Assembly: GCF_023278365.1 (NCBI RefSeq)
Contig: NZ_CP075338.1
Location: forward strand, 1,302,001-1,366,000
Length of the DNA stretch: 64,000 bases
Origin: Epilithonimonas zeae
Lineage (GTDB): Bacteria > Bacteroidota > Bacteroidia > Flavobacteriales > Weeksellaceae
Direction: 5' to 3'
Shown piece after piece: positions 53,109 through 62,082 of the stretch. Both the position numbers and the translations under genes were made by a program. Each line of letters begins with the position of its first letter. Position 1 is the stretch's first letter. The notes beneath the pieces were generated by a model. It did no database searches. It was given only the letters and a program-made list of their open reading frames with translations, and was not told where the DNA came from.

Positions 53109-54407
53109 TTAAGAATTCATCAGGTCTTCGATTTCTTCCACAGTAATTGGAATATTCGCCATCAAATTAAATGGTTTTCCGGAAGACTGAATCACATAAT
53201 CGTCCTCAATTCTCACGCCGAATCCTTCTGCCGGAATATAGAAACCTGGTTCGTTGGTAAACACCATATTTTCAACAAAATCATCTGTTAAGATTCCGTA
53301 ATCGTGCGTATCCAATCCCATATGATGAGAAGTTCCGTGCATCATAAATTTTTTGTAAGCTGGCCATTTTGGGTCTTCATTTTGGACATCAGCTTTATCA
53401 ATCAATCCCAGTTGAAGCAATTCGGTAGTATAAACCTCACCCATTTCTTTATGGAATCTGTACCAGTTATTTCCTGCAACCAATCTATCTTCAGCCTCAA
53501 TTTTACATCTTAAAACCGAGTTGTAAATTTCCTTTTGTCTTTCCGAATACTTTCCGCTCACTGGAATCGTTCTGGTCAAATCACTGGAGTAATTCGCATA
53601 TTCTGCACCAACATCCAAAAGAATCAAATCGCCTTCTTTGCATTGCATATTATTGGCGATATAATGAAGAACATTCGCATTATTTCCACTTGCAATAATT
53701 GGCGTATAAGCAAAACCTCTACTTCTGTTTCTTACAAACTCGTGGATCAGTTCCGCTTCGATTTCGTATTCCCAAACGTTGGGTTTGATGAAATTCAGTA
53801 ATCTTCTGATTCCTTTTTCCGTGATATTACACGCATTTTGAATCAAGGCTAATTCTTCTGGTTCTTTGATGCTTCTCAAACGCTGAAGAATTGGATTGCT
53901 CCTTTTATAATTATGCATCGGGAAATCCGACTGTATTTTTTTGATGAATCGGTCTTCTCTCAACTCCGTTTCTACAGCATTTCTGTAATGTTCATTCTTA
54001 TTCAGATAAACATTTTCAGCTTCGTACATCAGATTTTTGAAGACTTTATCAAAATCGCTCAACCAATAAACCGTCTTGATTCCGGAAGTTTCAAAAGCTT
54101 GATTTTTGTCTAATTTTTCACCTTCCCAGACCGCAATGTGATCGTTGGTTTCTCTTAAAAATAATATCTCACGATTTTCTTCCAAATAAGCATCAGGGAA
54201 AATCACCAAAATACTTTCTTCCTGGTCTACTCCACTCAGATAAAAAATATCACGATGCTGTTGGAAAGGCATTGTAGAATCTGCACTGATGGGATAGATA
54301 TCGTTGGAATTGAAAACGGCCAAAGATTTTGGTAACAATTGTTCTGCAAACTTCTTTCTGTTTTTCACAAAAAGAGAACTTGGAATCTGTTCGTATTTTG
54401 TTGTCAT
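53109..54407 (-). CDS. pepP: Xaa-Pro aminopeptidase (aminopeptidase P)
   Basis: A 432-aa M24B metallopeptidase removing N-terminal residues next to proline. The AMP_N domain (FVKNRKKFAEQLLPKSLAVF, FYLSGVDQEESILVIFPDA) precedes the pita-bread domain with metal ligands Asp in LLDVGAEYANYSSDLTRTI (two), His in HGTSHHMGLDTHD, Glu in TNEPGFYIPAEG and Glu in GVRIEDDYVI. Length is normal. A TAAATTTG -7-like box on the minus strand lies in the upstream region near 54465. Confidence 0.95.
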   Translation of the reverse strand: MTTKYEQIPSSLFVKNRKKFAEQLLPKSLAVFNSNDIYPISADSTMPFQQHRDIFYLSGVDQEESILVIFPDAYLEENREILFLRETNDHIAVWEGEKLDKNQAFETSGIKTVYWLSDFDKVFKNLMYEAENVYLNKNEHYRNAVETELREDRFIKKIQSDFPMHNYKRSNPILQRLRSIKEPEELALIQNACNITEKGIRRLLNFIKPNVWEYEIEAELIHEFVRNRSRGFAYTPIIASGNNANVLHYIANNMQCKEGDLILLDVGAEYANYSSDLTRTIPVSGKYSERQKEIYNSVLRCKIEAEDRLVAGNNWYRFHKEMGEVYTTELLQLGLIDKADVQNEDPKWPAYKKFMMHGTSHHMGLDTHDYGILTDDFVENMVFTNEPGFYIPAEGFGVRIEDDYVIQSSGKPFNLMANIPITVEEIEDLMNS

Positions 54408-54555
54408 TATAAAATGGATTTGAATTACAATTTCCTATCAAATAAGAAATTAATTAAAGTGATCCAAATTTACAAAACATAGCTGTGCAAAGGAGAAACT
54501 TAACCATAAATTTTTCATAAAATACGATTTAACATAATATTCACAGCATTTTTAC

Positions 54556-54563
54556 TTATATTT
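54556..54563 (+). promoter_or_regulatory. -7 promoter element (TATATTTG) of the esterase gene pair
   Basis: Exact TAnnTTTG match 19 bases before the ATG at 54583. Confidence 0.5.
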
Positions 54564-54582
54564 GGAATGCAATATATTCTAG

Positions 54583-55572
54583 ATGAAAGTAAAATACAGA
54601 ATCATACTTGTTTTTTCTTTGATTATCCTTAGTTTTCTTAGCTATAAAGTGAGTATGGAAAAAGCCAATTCGGATATAAAGTTGCCCAAACTCGCCCTTA
54701 ATTATAATCTCCAAAAAGATATTATTTACAAAAATACGTCTGAAAATCAGCCATTAAAACTGGACATTTATCAGCCTAAAAATCTTACAACTAAATCTCC
54801 TGTTGTTATCTTCATCCACGGTGGTGCCTGGGTTATTGGTGATAAAGAAATTGTTGCACAAAATTACAGAGCGTATGTTTTGGAGGAACTTGTGGACAAC
54901 AATTACACGGTTATCAGTATCAATTTTACGAATATTAATAATGAAACGCATCTAGATAAAACTTTGCAGGATTGTACAGATGTTCTGAAATGGATCCAGG
55001 ATAATTCTGAAGAATATCAATTAGACATTAATAACATTGGGGTTTGGGGCGGATCTTCCGGTGCTCACATTGCAATGTTGACCGCTTATAATCAGCAAAA
55101 CAATATCATTTCCGGATTTCCAAAACTGAAATATGTAGTCAATTTTTTCGGACCATCTGACTTGAATGAGCTTTTCAAAACCGATGCTAATAAGTTACTT
55201 TTGAAAGCTTTTAAAATGTCTTATCCGAAAACTTACAACATAAGAAAACAAAAAATAAAGCAGTTGACAGGCTTCGATATTAATACTCAAAAAGAAGAAG
55301 CCATCAAGAAAAGCAAAGAATTCTCTCCGGTGACTTACATTACAAAACAAACTGTACCAACTTTGATTTTTCACGGAACCAGCGATAGTACTGTGGATAT
55401 TTCACAATCTCAATTATTGGCAGATGCATTGGAAAAAAACAAAATTTATCATCAATATTTTGTTTTGGACAATGCGAAACACGCTTTTAGTAATATCAAT
55501 TTGGATGAAGCTAAAGATGTCGCAAAAAAAACTTTAGAATTCATAAAATTACAGACCAAATATGTACAATAA
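54583..55572 (+). CDS. alpha/beta-hydrolase esterase (BD-FAE/HSL-like)
   Basis: A 329-aa secreted or membrane-anchored esterase. N-terminal hydrophobic segment (IILVFSLIILSFLSYKVSM), oxyanion motif IHGGAWVIGDKE, nucleophile Ser in GVWGGSSGAHIA, Asp in FHGTSDSTVD and His in AKHAFSN. The family cleaves esters of sugars or lipids. The next esterase gene begins 11 bases before its end, so the two form an operon. Confidence 0.88.
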   Translation: MKVKYRIILVFSLIILSFLSYKVSMEKANSDIKLPKLALNYNLQKDIIYKNTSENQPLKLDIYQPKNLTTKSPVVIFIHGGAWVIGDKEIVAQNYRAYVLEELVDNNYTVISINFTNINNETHLDKTLQDCTDVLKWIQDNSEEYQLDINNIGVWGGSSGAHIAMLTAYNQQNNIISGFPKLKYVVNFFGPSDLNELFKTDANKLLLKAFKMSYPKTYNIRKQKIKQLTGFDINTQKEEAIKKSKEFSPVTYITKQTVPTLIFHGTSDSTVDISQSQLLADALEKNKIYHQYFVLDNAKHAFSNINLDEAKDVAKKTLEFIKLQTKYVQ

Positions 55573-56710
55573 TTGGTTTAAATTTTTTCTCTTTAGAAAA
55601 TCATTATTTTTACTTTCAGTTTTGGCAGCTGTTGTTTTGAATGCGCAAATTACTTTTAAAATTGTAGAACTTCCTGAGAATACAAATCAAAATCCGAAGC
55701 TATTTCTGGCTTCTAATCTTAACAATTGGAATCCGAATGATAGCCAGTTTGAGTTCAAAAAAGATCTGGAAGGTTCATATACATTAACGATTCCTACTCC
55801 ATCCCAGAAAATAGAATATAAAATCACGCAAGGCAATTGGGAAACTGCTGAAGATTCTCAAAACAGAACTTTGGAAGTTTCTAATTCTTCAAAAACTGTT
55901 GAATTAAAAATCCAAAACTGGACGCAGCCAAAAGAGAAAAAGCATACCGCGACTTCTAATGTAAAAATCTTAAGTGAGAATTTTAAAATTCCGCAACTCA
56001 ATACGACGAGAAAAATCTGGATTTACCTTCCACCTGATTACAAAAAATCCAACAAAAGATATCCTGTGATTTATATGCACGATGGACAGAATCTTTTTGA
56101 TGAATTCACAAGTTTTTCCGGAGAATGGAGCGTGGATGAAACACTAAATGAAATCTTTTCTGAGACTGGAGAGTCTGCAATCGTCATAGGAATCGACAAT
56201 GGTGGAGAAACCAGACTGGCAGAATATTCGCCGTGGAATAATGCAAAATATAAAACGAAAGGCGAAGGCGATTTGTATCTGGAATTTCTTACAAAAACTT
56301 TGAAACCTTATATCGATAAAACTTACAGAACTCAGAAACAAGCTTCTAAAACCTTGGTTATGGGAAGTTCTATGGGTGGTTTGATTTCGCTTTACGCTTC
56401 GGTAAAATATCCGAAAGTTTTTGGAAAAGCCGGAATCTTCAGCCCTGCATTTTGGTTTGTTTCCAAGGATTTGAAGGCCTATCTGAATAAAAACCAAAGC
56501 AATCTCAGAAATTCTAAATTCTATTTTGTAGCCGGAAAAAATGAAGATGAAACGATGGTTCCTGAAATTGAAACTGTAAACAAATCGTTGTTAAAGAAAT
56601 CTGTTCCGGAAAAAAATATTGTTGTGAAAATAGATGAAGATGGAACACATTCTGAAAACTATTGGAAACGGGAACTGAAACAAGCTTTGATTTGGTTGAT
56701 GAAGTCATAA
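55562..56710 (+). CDS. secreted esterase (esterase D/enterochelin esterase-like) with N-terminal glycan-recognition-type domain
   Basis: 382 aa. Signal peptide ending VVLNAQ; a beta-sandwich resembling CBM20/48-type modules (FLASNLNNWNPNDSQFEFKK, GSYTLTIPTP, IEYKITQGNWETAED) at about 30-115; then a Putative-esterase domain with IYLPPDYKKSNKRYPVIYMH, nucleophile Ser in VMGSSMGGLISLY and His in DEDGTHSENYW. Overlaps the upstream esterase by 11 bases, so translation is probably coupled. It may act on acylated sugars (inference). Confidence 0.88.
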   Translation: MYNNWFKFFLFRKSLFLLSVLAAVVLNAQITFKIVELPENTNQNPKLFLASNLNNWNPNDSQFEFKKDLEGSYTLTIPTPSQKIEYKITQGNWETAEDSQNRTLEVSNSSKTVELKIQNWTQPKEKKHTATSNVKILSENFKIPQLNTTRKIWIYLPPDYKKSNKRYPVIYMHDGQNLFDEFTSFSGEWSVDETLNEIFSETGESAIVIGIDNGGETRLAEYSPWNNAKYKTKGEGDLYLEFLTKTLKPYIDKTYRTQKQASKTLVMGSSMGGLISLYASVKYPKVFGKAGIFSPAFWFVSKDLKAYLNKNQSNLRNSKFYFVAGKNEDETMVPEIETVNKSLLKKSVPEKNIVVKIDEDGTHSENYWKRELKQALIWLMKS

Positions 56711-56784
56711 TTTTCAATCCTTCTATATGTATTCTTTGGAATGACAAATCTTATTTGTTGCTAAACGGATATTAGGATGATAAA

Positions 56785-56876
56785 ATCCCTAGCCCCGATT
56801 GCAGCGGTTACCCCGCAACTAGCTTTGGGAAAAGCCATGGCGTGAGGAGTATGAGCGAAAAGCGGGAAATAGCTCC
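56785..56876. repeat. GC-rich intergenic element, AGCCCCGAT...GGGAAATAGCTCC type
   Basis: A local GC-rich stretch with TAGCCCCGATTGCAGCGG near the start and GAAAAGCGGGAAATAGCTCC near the end, much richer in GC than its surroundings. Similar blocks between genes occur in related genera as far as I recall. A second, partly similar element is at 63212-63292. Function unknown. Confidence 0.45.
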
Positions 56877-56898
56877 AAAAAATTCAAAATAAAAACAC

Positions 56899-56906
56899 TA
56901 AATTTG
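56899..56906 (+). promoter_or_regulatory. -7 promoter element of rbfA (TAAATTTG)
   Basis: Exact TAnnTTTG match, ending eight bases before the ATG at 56915. Confidence 0.55.
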
Positions 56907-56914
56907 CAGCATTT

Positions 56915-57274
56915 ATGGAAAGCAACAGACAAAGAAAAGTAGCGCAAATTATTCAGGAAGATATGGCAGAAATCTTCCGCAAACAGGCATCTGAAAGTAA
57001 AGAGAGCTTTTTGGTATCGGTTTCTGACGTGAAAGTAACTGCCGATTTGAGTATCGCAAAAATATATTTGAGCATCTTTCCGGCTGAACTGAGAAAGCCG
57101 ATTATGAAAGAAATCAACACCAATAATGCTTTTTACCGCAACTATATTGGACAAAAAATGTCTAAGCAAGTGCGCATCATTCCGCAATTGTCTTTTTACA
57201 TCGACACAAGTCTGGACGATGTAGAACGCATCGAAAGAGAGCTAAAAGGCGAAGGCGACAACCCAATTCTATAA
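56915..57274 (+). CDS. rbfA: ribosome-binding factor A
   Basis: A 119-aa RbfA, the 30S maturation factor that binds near the 16S 5' end. ESNRQRKVAQIIQEDMAEIF start, KH-like fold with VSDVKVTADLSIAKIYLSIF and QVRIIPQLSFYIDTSLDDVE. Normal length. The permease gene starts 12 bases later. Confidence 0.93.
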   Translation: MESNRQRKVAQIIQEDMAEIFRKQASESKESFLVSVSDVKVTADLSIAKIYLSIFPAELRKPIMKEINTNNAFYRNYIGQKMSKQVRIIPQLSFYIDTSLDDVERIERELKGEGDNPIL

Positions 57275-57286
57275 CCTGCGACTGTA

Positions 57287-58489
57287 TTGAAAAATGCTTT
57301 TTACATAGCATCTCGATATCTGATTTCTAAAAAAGGAAGTACAGCAGTTACCTTCATCACTTGGCTGGCGGCTCTTGCGATGGTGGCGGCTGTGGCAGCG
57401 ATGTTTATCATCATTTCGGTTTTCTCCGGATTGGAGGAAATGAACAAGCAAATGATTGCCAACCTGCACGCAGATCTTACTATCAAAAGCAAAACCGGGA
57501 AGATTTTACCGGATATTGATAAAATCCAAAGCTCGCTGAAGAAAAATTTTGATATTGCTCATTTCTCAAAATTGATAGAGGAAAAAGTCTATCTGAGTTA
57601 TAAAAATAATGGGGAAATTGCTTACCTGAGAGGCGTAGATTCTGCTTACACAAGTGTGAATCCTATCAATGAAAATATTTTCTATGGCAAATATCCCGAT
57701 TTCAAATACAGCAATGAGGTGATTATGGAAAATAGTCTGGACAACAGACTCTCGCTTCCTGTGAACTCTAGTCAAGATTTTGCAACGATTCTGATGCCGA
57801 AACCTGGAAAAGGAATTATCCAGCAAGAGAATGATATTTTTAATAAGAAAGACATTTTCGTCAGTGGAATTTTCCCTGGTAATGACCAATTGGATAATTA
57901 CATAATTGCTCCGATAGAATTAACACAACAACTTCTTGGACTTCCAAAATCGGCTTGTTATCAAATCGTGATTAAGCTGAAAAATCCTGCCAATGCAGAA
58001 ATCGTTAAATCTAATCTGTCTAAAGAGTTTGGAGATAAAATAGTCATCAATACAAAATCTGAAGAAAATGCAGCTTTTTGGAAAATGATTAATACCGAGA
58101 AACTGATGATTTATCTAATCTTTGGTTTGGTGATTTTCATTACGACATTCAATTTGGCTGGAGCGATTACTATTTTACAATTAGACAAAAAAGACCAGGC
58201 GAAATCCTTAGTCGCTTTAGGGTTCAATAAAAAGAATCTTAGGATGATTTATTTCTTCACAGGATTTTTGATTGTCTTCTTTGGAATTATGATGGGACTT
58301 GTGATTGGTTCGGTGATTTCTTATCTGCAAATAAGAACAGGGTTGTTCCGTGCCAGTGAGACCTTACCTTTTCCGGTTAAAATAGAAATGATAAATTATA
58401 TTATTGTTTCTGTTACAGCTCTATTCTTTGGGCTTTCTATTTCCTGGATTTTTTCTAAAATTAATAAAAGATATATTTCGGATAATTAG
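57287..58489 (+). CDS. FtsX/LolC-E-like permease
   Basis: A 400-aa ABC-transporter permease of the MacB/FtsX type. One N-terminal and three C-terminal transmembrane segments (FITWLAALAMVAAVAAMFII; LMIYLIFGLVIFITTFNLAG; FFTGFLIVFFGIMMGLVIGS; last segment from YIIVSVTALFFGLSISWIFS) flank a large periplasmic domain. The sequence AFYIASRYLISKKGSTAVTF is typical of LolC/LolE-like proteins for lipoprotein release. The start is the rare TTG at 57287 (TTGAAAAATGCT); no ATG lies close enough to include the conserved N-terminus. ATPase gene not adjacent. Confidence 0.85.
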   Translation: MKNAFYIASRYLISKKGSTAVTFITWLAALAMVAAVAAMFIIISVFSGLEEMNKQMIANLHADLTIKSKTGKILPDIDKIQSSLKKNFDIAHFSKLIEEKVYLSYKNNGEIAYLRGVDSAYTSVNPINENIFYGKYPDFKYSNEVIMENSLDNRLSLPVNSSQDFATILMPKPGKGIIQQENDIFNKKDIFVSGIFPGNDQLDNYIIAPIELTQQLLGLPKSACYQIVIKLKNPANAEIVKSNLSKEFGDKIVINTKSEENAAFWKMINTEKLMIYLIFGLVIFITTFNLAGAITILQLDKKDQAKSLVALGFNKKNLRMIYFFTGFLIVFFGIMMGLVIGSVISYLQIRTGLFRASETLPFPVKIEMINYIIVSVTALFFGLSISWIFSKINKRYISDN

Positions 58490-58712
58490 AATCTTGTTGG
58501 TTCTCATTTGCGAAATCCCTTACTTCTTAAACAGTAAAAACCTGTTGTTAAATATTTAACATACTGATAAAATAAAAAATACAGATAAAATTATCTGCAT
58601 TTTAGAATTTTGCACTTATAACATTAGCATTTTAAAGATTATTAAAAAAAATCATCTGAATAGTAGCAAATCAATGTATAATGTTAATAATTAAATACTT
58701 TATTTATAAAAT

Positions 58713-58755
58713 TATTTTATACCTTTAGCGCCCTTAATTTTTTGAAATGAAAAAA
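58713..58755 (+). promoter_or_regulatory. duplicated upstream region of endonuclease gene 1
   Basis: 43 bases identical to 59983-60025, covering a TACCTTTA -7-like box, the leader CGCCCTTAATTTTTTGAA and the first nine bases of the gene. Confidence 0.6.
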
Positions 58756-59820
58756 TGTATTTTTATTCTTGCTGTTGGAATGTTCGGCATTACAAATGCG
58801 CAGATCCCGACAGGTTACTATGACAGCGCAGCCGGATTGACCGGATATGCGCTTAAAACTAGACTTGGAGAAATCATAACTGCTGGTTACCAAACCAAAA
58901 GCTATGATAATCTTTACAATGGTTATCCTACAACAGATACTGACAAATTCTACGAAAATGATGGTAGTGTTCTGGATATCTATTCTGAAAATCCTACTGG
59001 TACAGATCCTTACAATTACCAGCACGGTGTAAAAAAATGTGGTAACTATGCCAACGAAGGAGATTGCTACAACAGGGAACACTCTATTCCACAGAGTCTT
59101 TTTAATGAAGCAAGTCCAATGGTTTCCGACATCCAACACATCCTTCCGACAGACGGGAAAGTAAACGGAATGAGAAGCAATTATCCTTACGGTAAAGTAA
59201 ACAATCCGACTTGGACTTCTAAGAATGGATCTAAAGTTGGACCTAATGCTTCTTCTGGCTATTCAGGTACAGTTTTCGAGCCAATCAATGAGTTCAAAGG
59301 TGATGTTGCGAGAGTAATGTTGTATTTTGTTACAAGATACCAAACAAAACTTTCTGGTTTCTCTAGTGGCAATATGCTTAATACAAGTAATGTTAATCAA
59401 GGATTGACGACTTGGGAATTAAATCTTATGTTGCTTTGGCACCAGCAAGACCCAGTTTCTGAAAGAGAAATTACAAGAAACAATGCGGCTTACAATTACC
59501 AAAAAAATAGAAATCCATACATCGATCATCCAGAATATGTTGCTCAAATCTGGGGAACTGTAATGGCTGTAGACGACGCTTCTTTTTCTAAGAATTTGAC
59601 TATTGCTCCAAACCCTGTAAAAGGTAATGTTATTAGCATCACTGGAGATAAAGATTTGAAACAATTCAAAAAAGCATTTATCTATAATATGGTAGGACAA
59701 AATGTTCAGACCATTGAAAATCCGTTCCAAGCTGGAAACACAATTACTTTGAAAAATTTACCTAAAGGCGTATATATTCTTAAAACCGGAGAATTAAACA
59801 CCAAATTTATAATTGAGTAA
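58747..59820 (+). CDS. secreted endonuclease I family nuclease with type IX sorting domain, copy 1
   Basis: 357 aa. Signal peptide MKKCIFILAVGMFGITNAQ. Endonuclease I (EndA/NucM) core with metal/catalytic motif CYNREHSIPQS, DIQHILPTDGKVNGMRSNYP and YQKNRNPYIDHPEYV, and a paired-Cys segment near KKCGNYANEGDCYN. The C-terminal Por secretion/T9SS type A domain (FSKNLTIAPNPVKGNVISIT, LPKGVYILKTGELNTKFIIE) sends it out through the type IX system. It digests extracellular DNA. Paralogue of the next gene. Confidence 0.93.
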   Translation: MKKCIFILAVGMFGITNAQIPTGYYDSAAGLTGYALKTRLGEIITAGYQTKSYDNLYNGYPTTDTDKFYENDGSVLDIYSENPTGTDPYNYQHGVKKCGNYANEGDCYNREHSIPQSLFNEASPMVSDIQHILPTDGKVNGMRSNYPYGKVNNPTWTSKNGSKVGPNASSGYSGTVFEPINEFKGDVARVMLYFVTRYQTKLSGFSSGNMLNTSNVNQGLTTWELNLMLLWHQQDPVSEREITRNNAAYNYQKNRNPYIDHPEYVAQIWGTVMAVDDASFSKNLTIAPNPVKGNVISITGDKDLKQFKKAFIYNMVGQNVQTIENPFQAGNTITLKNLPKGVYILKTGELNTKFIIE

Positions 59821-59842
59821 TCAAAACAAATTTATTTCAATG

Positions 59843-59868
59843 AAAGACAGAAATTAATTTCTGTCTTT
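59843..59868 (+). terminator. terminator of endonuclease gene 1
   Basis: 26-bp perfect palindrome AAAGACAGAAATT / AATTTCTGTCTTT followed by T residues. Confidence 0.85.
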
Positions 59869-60016
59869 TTTTTATTTCGCAATATTAAAAATCTAAAATT
59901 TTATCGAATAGAAAATACAATATTTAATTAATAATAAATTACTGCTACAATGTTAATAATTAATAACATTAATCAATCATAATATTTTATACCTTTAGCG
60001 CCCTTAATTTTTTGAA

Positions 60017-61078
60017 ATGAAAAAAAGTATTTTTATTCTTTTGGTTGGTATGTTTGGTATTACAAATGCGCAGATTCCAACCGGTTATTATGATGGAACT
60101 GACGGACTTACCGGCGCCGCACTTAAGACTAAACTAAGCGAAATCGCTACACGAGGCCACCAAGACAAAGGTTACAATTGGGGTGTTTTTTCTTCAGCCG
60201 ATAGAGACAAATATTATGAAAAAGATAATACTGTTTTAGATATTTATTCTGAAAATCCGACCGGACCAGATCCTTACAATTATACAATGGGAGCTAATCA
60301 ATGCGGTAATTACAGCGGAGAAGCATCTTGTTATAACAGAGAGCATACCATTCCAAAATCGACGTTCGACGATAGAACACCAATGCATAATGACTACCAC
60401 CACCTTTTACCAACTGACGGTTATGTGAATGGTAGAAGAAGCAACTGGCCTTATGGAGAAGTTGGAACTGCAACTTGGACTTCCAGAAATGGCTCAAAAT
60501 TAGGAAGCAGCAAACTGAATGGTTATGGCGGAACCGTTTTCGAACCAATCAATGAGTTCAAAGGTGATATTGCGAGAATCTATTTCTATTTTGCTACAAG
60601 ATATCAATCGTTAATTACCGGATTTAATTATGATATGTATGACGGAAGCACTTTTAAAGTATTTGCTGAGCCATTTTTAAGTATGCTTTTAAGATGGCAC
60701 CAGCAAGATCCTCTATCTCAAAAAGAAATTGACAGAAACAATGCCGTTTATGCATACCAAGGAAACAGAAATCCATTCATTGATCATCCAGAATATATTG
60801 CTCAAATCTGGGGAACTGTAATGGCTGTAGATGATGCTTCTTTCTCTAAGAATCTTACAATTGCTCCAAATCCTGTAAAAGGAAATACAATTCAGGTAAC
60901 AGGAGACAAAGACTTGAAACAATTCAAAAAAGCATTTATTTACAATACTGTTGGACAGAATGTACAAACGATTGAAAATCCTTTCCAGAATGGAAATACA
61001 ATCACTTTGAAAAATCTTCCAAAAGGTGTTTACATCTTGAAAACAGGAGAATTGAACGCGAAATTCATCGTTGATTAA
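60017..61078 (+). CDS. secreted endonuclease I family nuclease with type IX sorting domain, copy 2
   Basis: 353 aa, paralogous to copy 1 along its whole length: signal peptide ending GITNAQ, CYNREHTIPKS, DYHHLLPTDGYVNGRRSNWP, YQGNRNPFIDHPEYI and the same T9SS C-terminal domain (last 80 residues nearly identical). The middle region (TGFNYDMYDGSTFKVFAEPF) is more diverged. Promoter region identical to copy 1. A tandem duplication giving two extracellular nucleases, probably with different substrate preference (inference). Confidence 0.93.
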   Translation: MKKSIFILLVGMFGITNAQIPTGYYDGTDGLTGAALKTKLSEIATRGHQDKGYNWGVFSSADRDKYYEKDNTVLDIYSENPTGPDPYNYTMGANQCGNYSGEASCYNREHTIPKSTFDDRTPMHNDYHHLLPTDGYVNGRRSNWPYGEVGTATWTSRNGSKLGSSKLNGYGGTVFEPINEFKGDIARIYFYFATRYQSLITGFNYDMYDGSTFKVFAEPFLSMLLRWHQQDPLSQKEIDRNNAVYAYQGNRNPFIDHPEYIAQIWGTVMAVDDASFSKNLTIAPNPVKGNTIQVTGDKDLKQFKKAFIYNTVGQNVQTIENPFQNGNTITLKNLPKGVYILKTGELNAKFIVD

Positions 61079-61105
61079 TTGTCTTAAACAAATATTAAAA
61101 ACCTG

Positions 61106-61131
61106 AAATCAGTTGCTTTGGCAGCTGATTT
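61106..61131 (+). terminator. terminator of endonuclease gene 2
   Basis: AAATCAGTTGC / GCAGCTGATTT stem with one G-T pair and a four-base loop, followed by a T run. Confidence 0.8.
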
Positions 61132-61162
61132 TTTTTACCTTGAAACTTCAAAAAATCTAAAA

Positions 61163-61831
61163 ATGAAATACAACAGACAGCTTTTCAAAAAGCTTTTTTT
61201 CTTGGCAATGATTCTCAACTCTCTCCTATTCTTTGCTCAGGATAAACCTTATTGGAAAGAAATCCAGGAATTCAAAAAATTAGATGAAATCAACGGAATT
61301 TCTAAGAAACCAATTCTATTTTTAGGAAGTTCATCTTTTACTTATTGGAAAGACGTGAATGATTATTTTCCAGGAAAAACGATTATCAACAGAGGTTTTG
61401 GAGGTTCCAGATTATTAGATCTAAATAATTATTCCGAGGAACTTCTCACGCCTTACAATCCTAAACAGATTGTTATCTATTGTGGAGAAAATGATATTGC
61501 TACAGACAATCCTTCTTCAGCCGAAGTTTTAGAAAGATTCAAAACATTCTTTGGAAAAATCAGAGCTAAATATCCGAAAGTTCCGGTAGCTTATGTTTCT
61601 ATCAAATATTCACCAAGCCGTGAACAGTTTTGGCCGCAGATGAAAGAACTTAATCAATCAATACAAGCTTACCTTAAAACTCAAAAAAGAGCAAAATATA
61701 TTGATATTACAAAAGTAATGAATGACGAAAACGGAAAAGTAAAAACCGACATTTTCAAAGAAGATATGTTGCATATGAAGCCTGAAGGTTATCGACTTTG
61801 GGCAAAAGTGATAGAGCCTTATTTAAAATAA
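61163..61831 (+). CDS. SGNH/GDSL hydrolase, secreted
   Basis: A 222-aa hydrolase from ATG 61163 (MKYNRQLFKKLFFLAMILNS), which gives a signal peptide; the longer frame starts inside the terminator of the preceding gene. Block I FLGSSSFTYWKDV, block II NRGFGGSRLLDL, block III YCGENDIA and block V DMLHMKPEGYRLW with catalytic Ser, Gly, Asn and Asp/His match the SGNH family. Substrate unknown (acetylated glycans or lipids). Terminator at 61851. Confidence 0.9.
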   Translation: MKYNRQLFKKLFFLAMILNSLLFFAQDKPYWKEIQEFKKLDEINGISKKPILFLGSSSFTYWKDVNDYFPGKTIINRGFGGSRLLDLNNYSEELLTPYNPKQIVIYCGENDIATDNPSSAEVLERFKTFFGKIRAKYPKVPVAYVSIKYSPSREQFWPQMKELNQSIQAYLKTQKRAKYIDITKVMNDENGKVKTDIFKEDMLHMKPEGYRLWAKVIEPYLK

Positions 61832-61850
61832 ATTTTTGAAACATAAAATT

Positions 61851-61881
61851 AATTCCTTAGTTCTTAAATAATTAAGGAATT
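61851..61881 (+). terminator. terminator of the SGNH hydrolase gene
   Basis: AATTCCTTA / TAAGGAATT stem with a 13-base loop, then TTTTT. Confidence 0.65.
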
Positions 61882-61929
61882 TTTTATTTTTAATTTGTAT
61901 TTATTCTAAATTACTTTATATTTGCAGCT

Positions 61930-62082
61930 ATGATTTCAACTGTTATTCCTTTCAAGATTGCCCCTTTGGCTCCGGCTTACAGAAACGATGAAATGATGTA
62001 TTGCGACAAGAAAAAATGTTGCAAAAAATTCAAGAAAGGGAAACGTTGTAAAAAATGTCCGGGCAGATTGAAAATCAGTTAA
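61930..62082 (+). CDS. 50-aa Cys/Lys-rich small protein
   Basis: ATG at 61930 opens a 50-codon frame, [20 protein letters not shown] at the start and a tail rich in Cys and Lys: [20 protein letters not shown] then PGRLKIS. Five cysteines in 16 residues suggest a metal-binding or nucleic-acid-binding knob (inference). The -7 box TATATTTG ends five bases before the ATG, so the mRNA is probably leaderless. Its 3' end overlaps the convergent J-domain gene by eight bases. Too short for usual gene finders, but the composition and promoter argue for a real gene. Confidence 0.6.
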   Translation: MISTVIPFKIAPLAPAYRNDEMMYCDKKKCCKKFKKGKRCKKCPGRLKIS

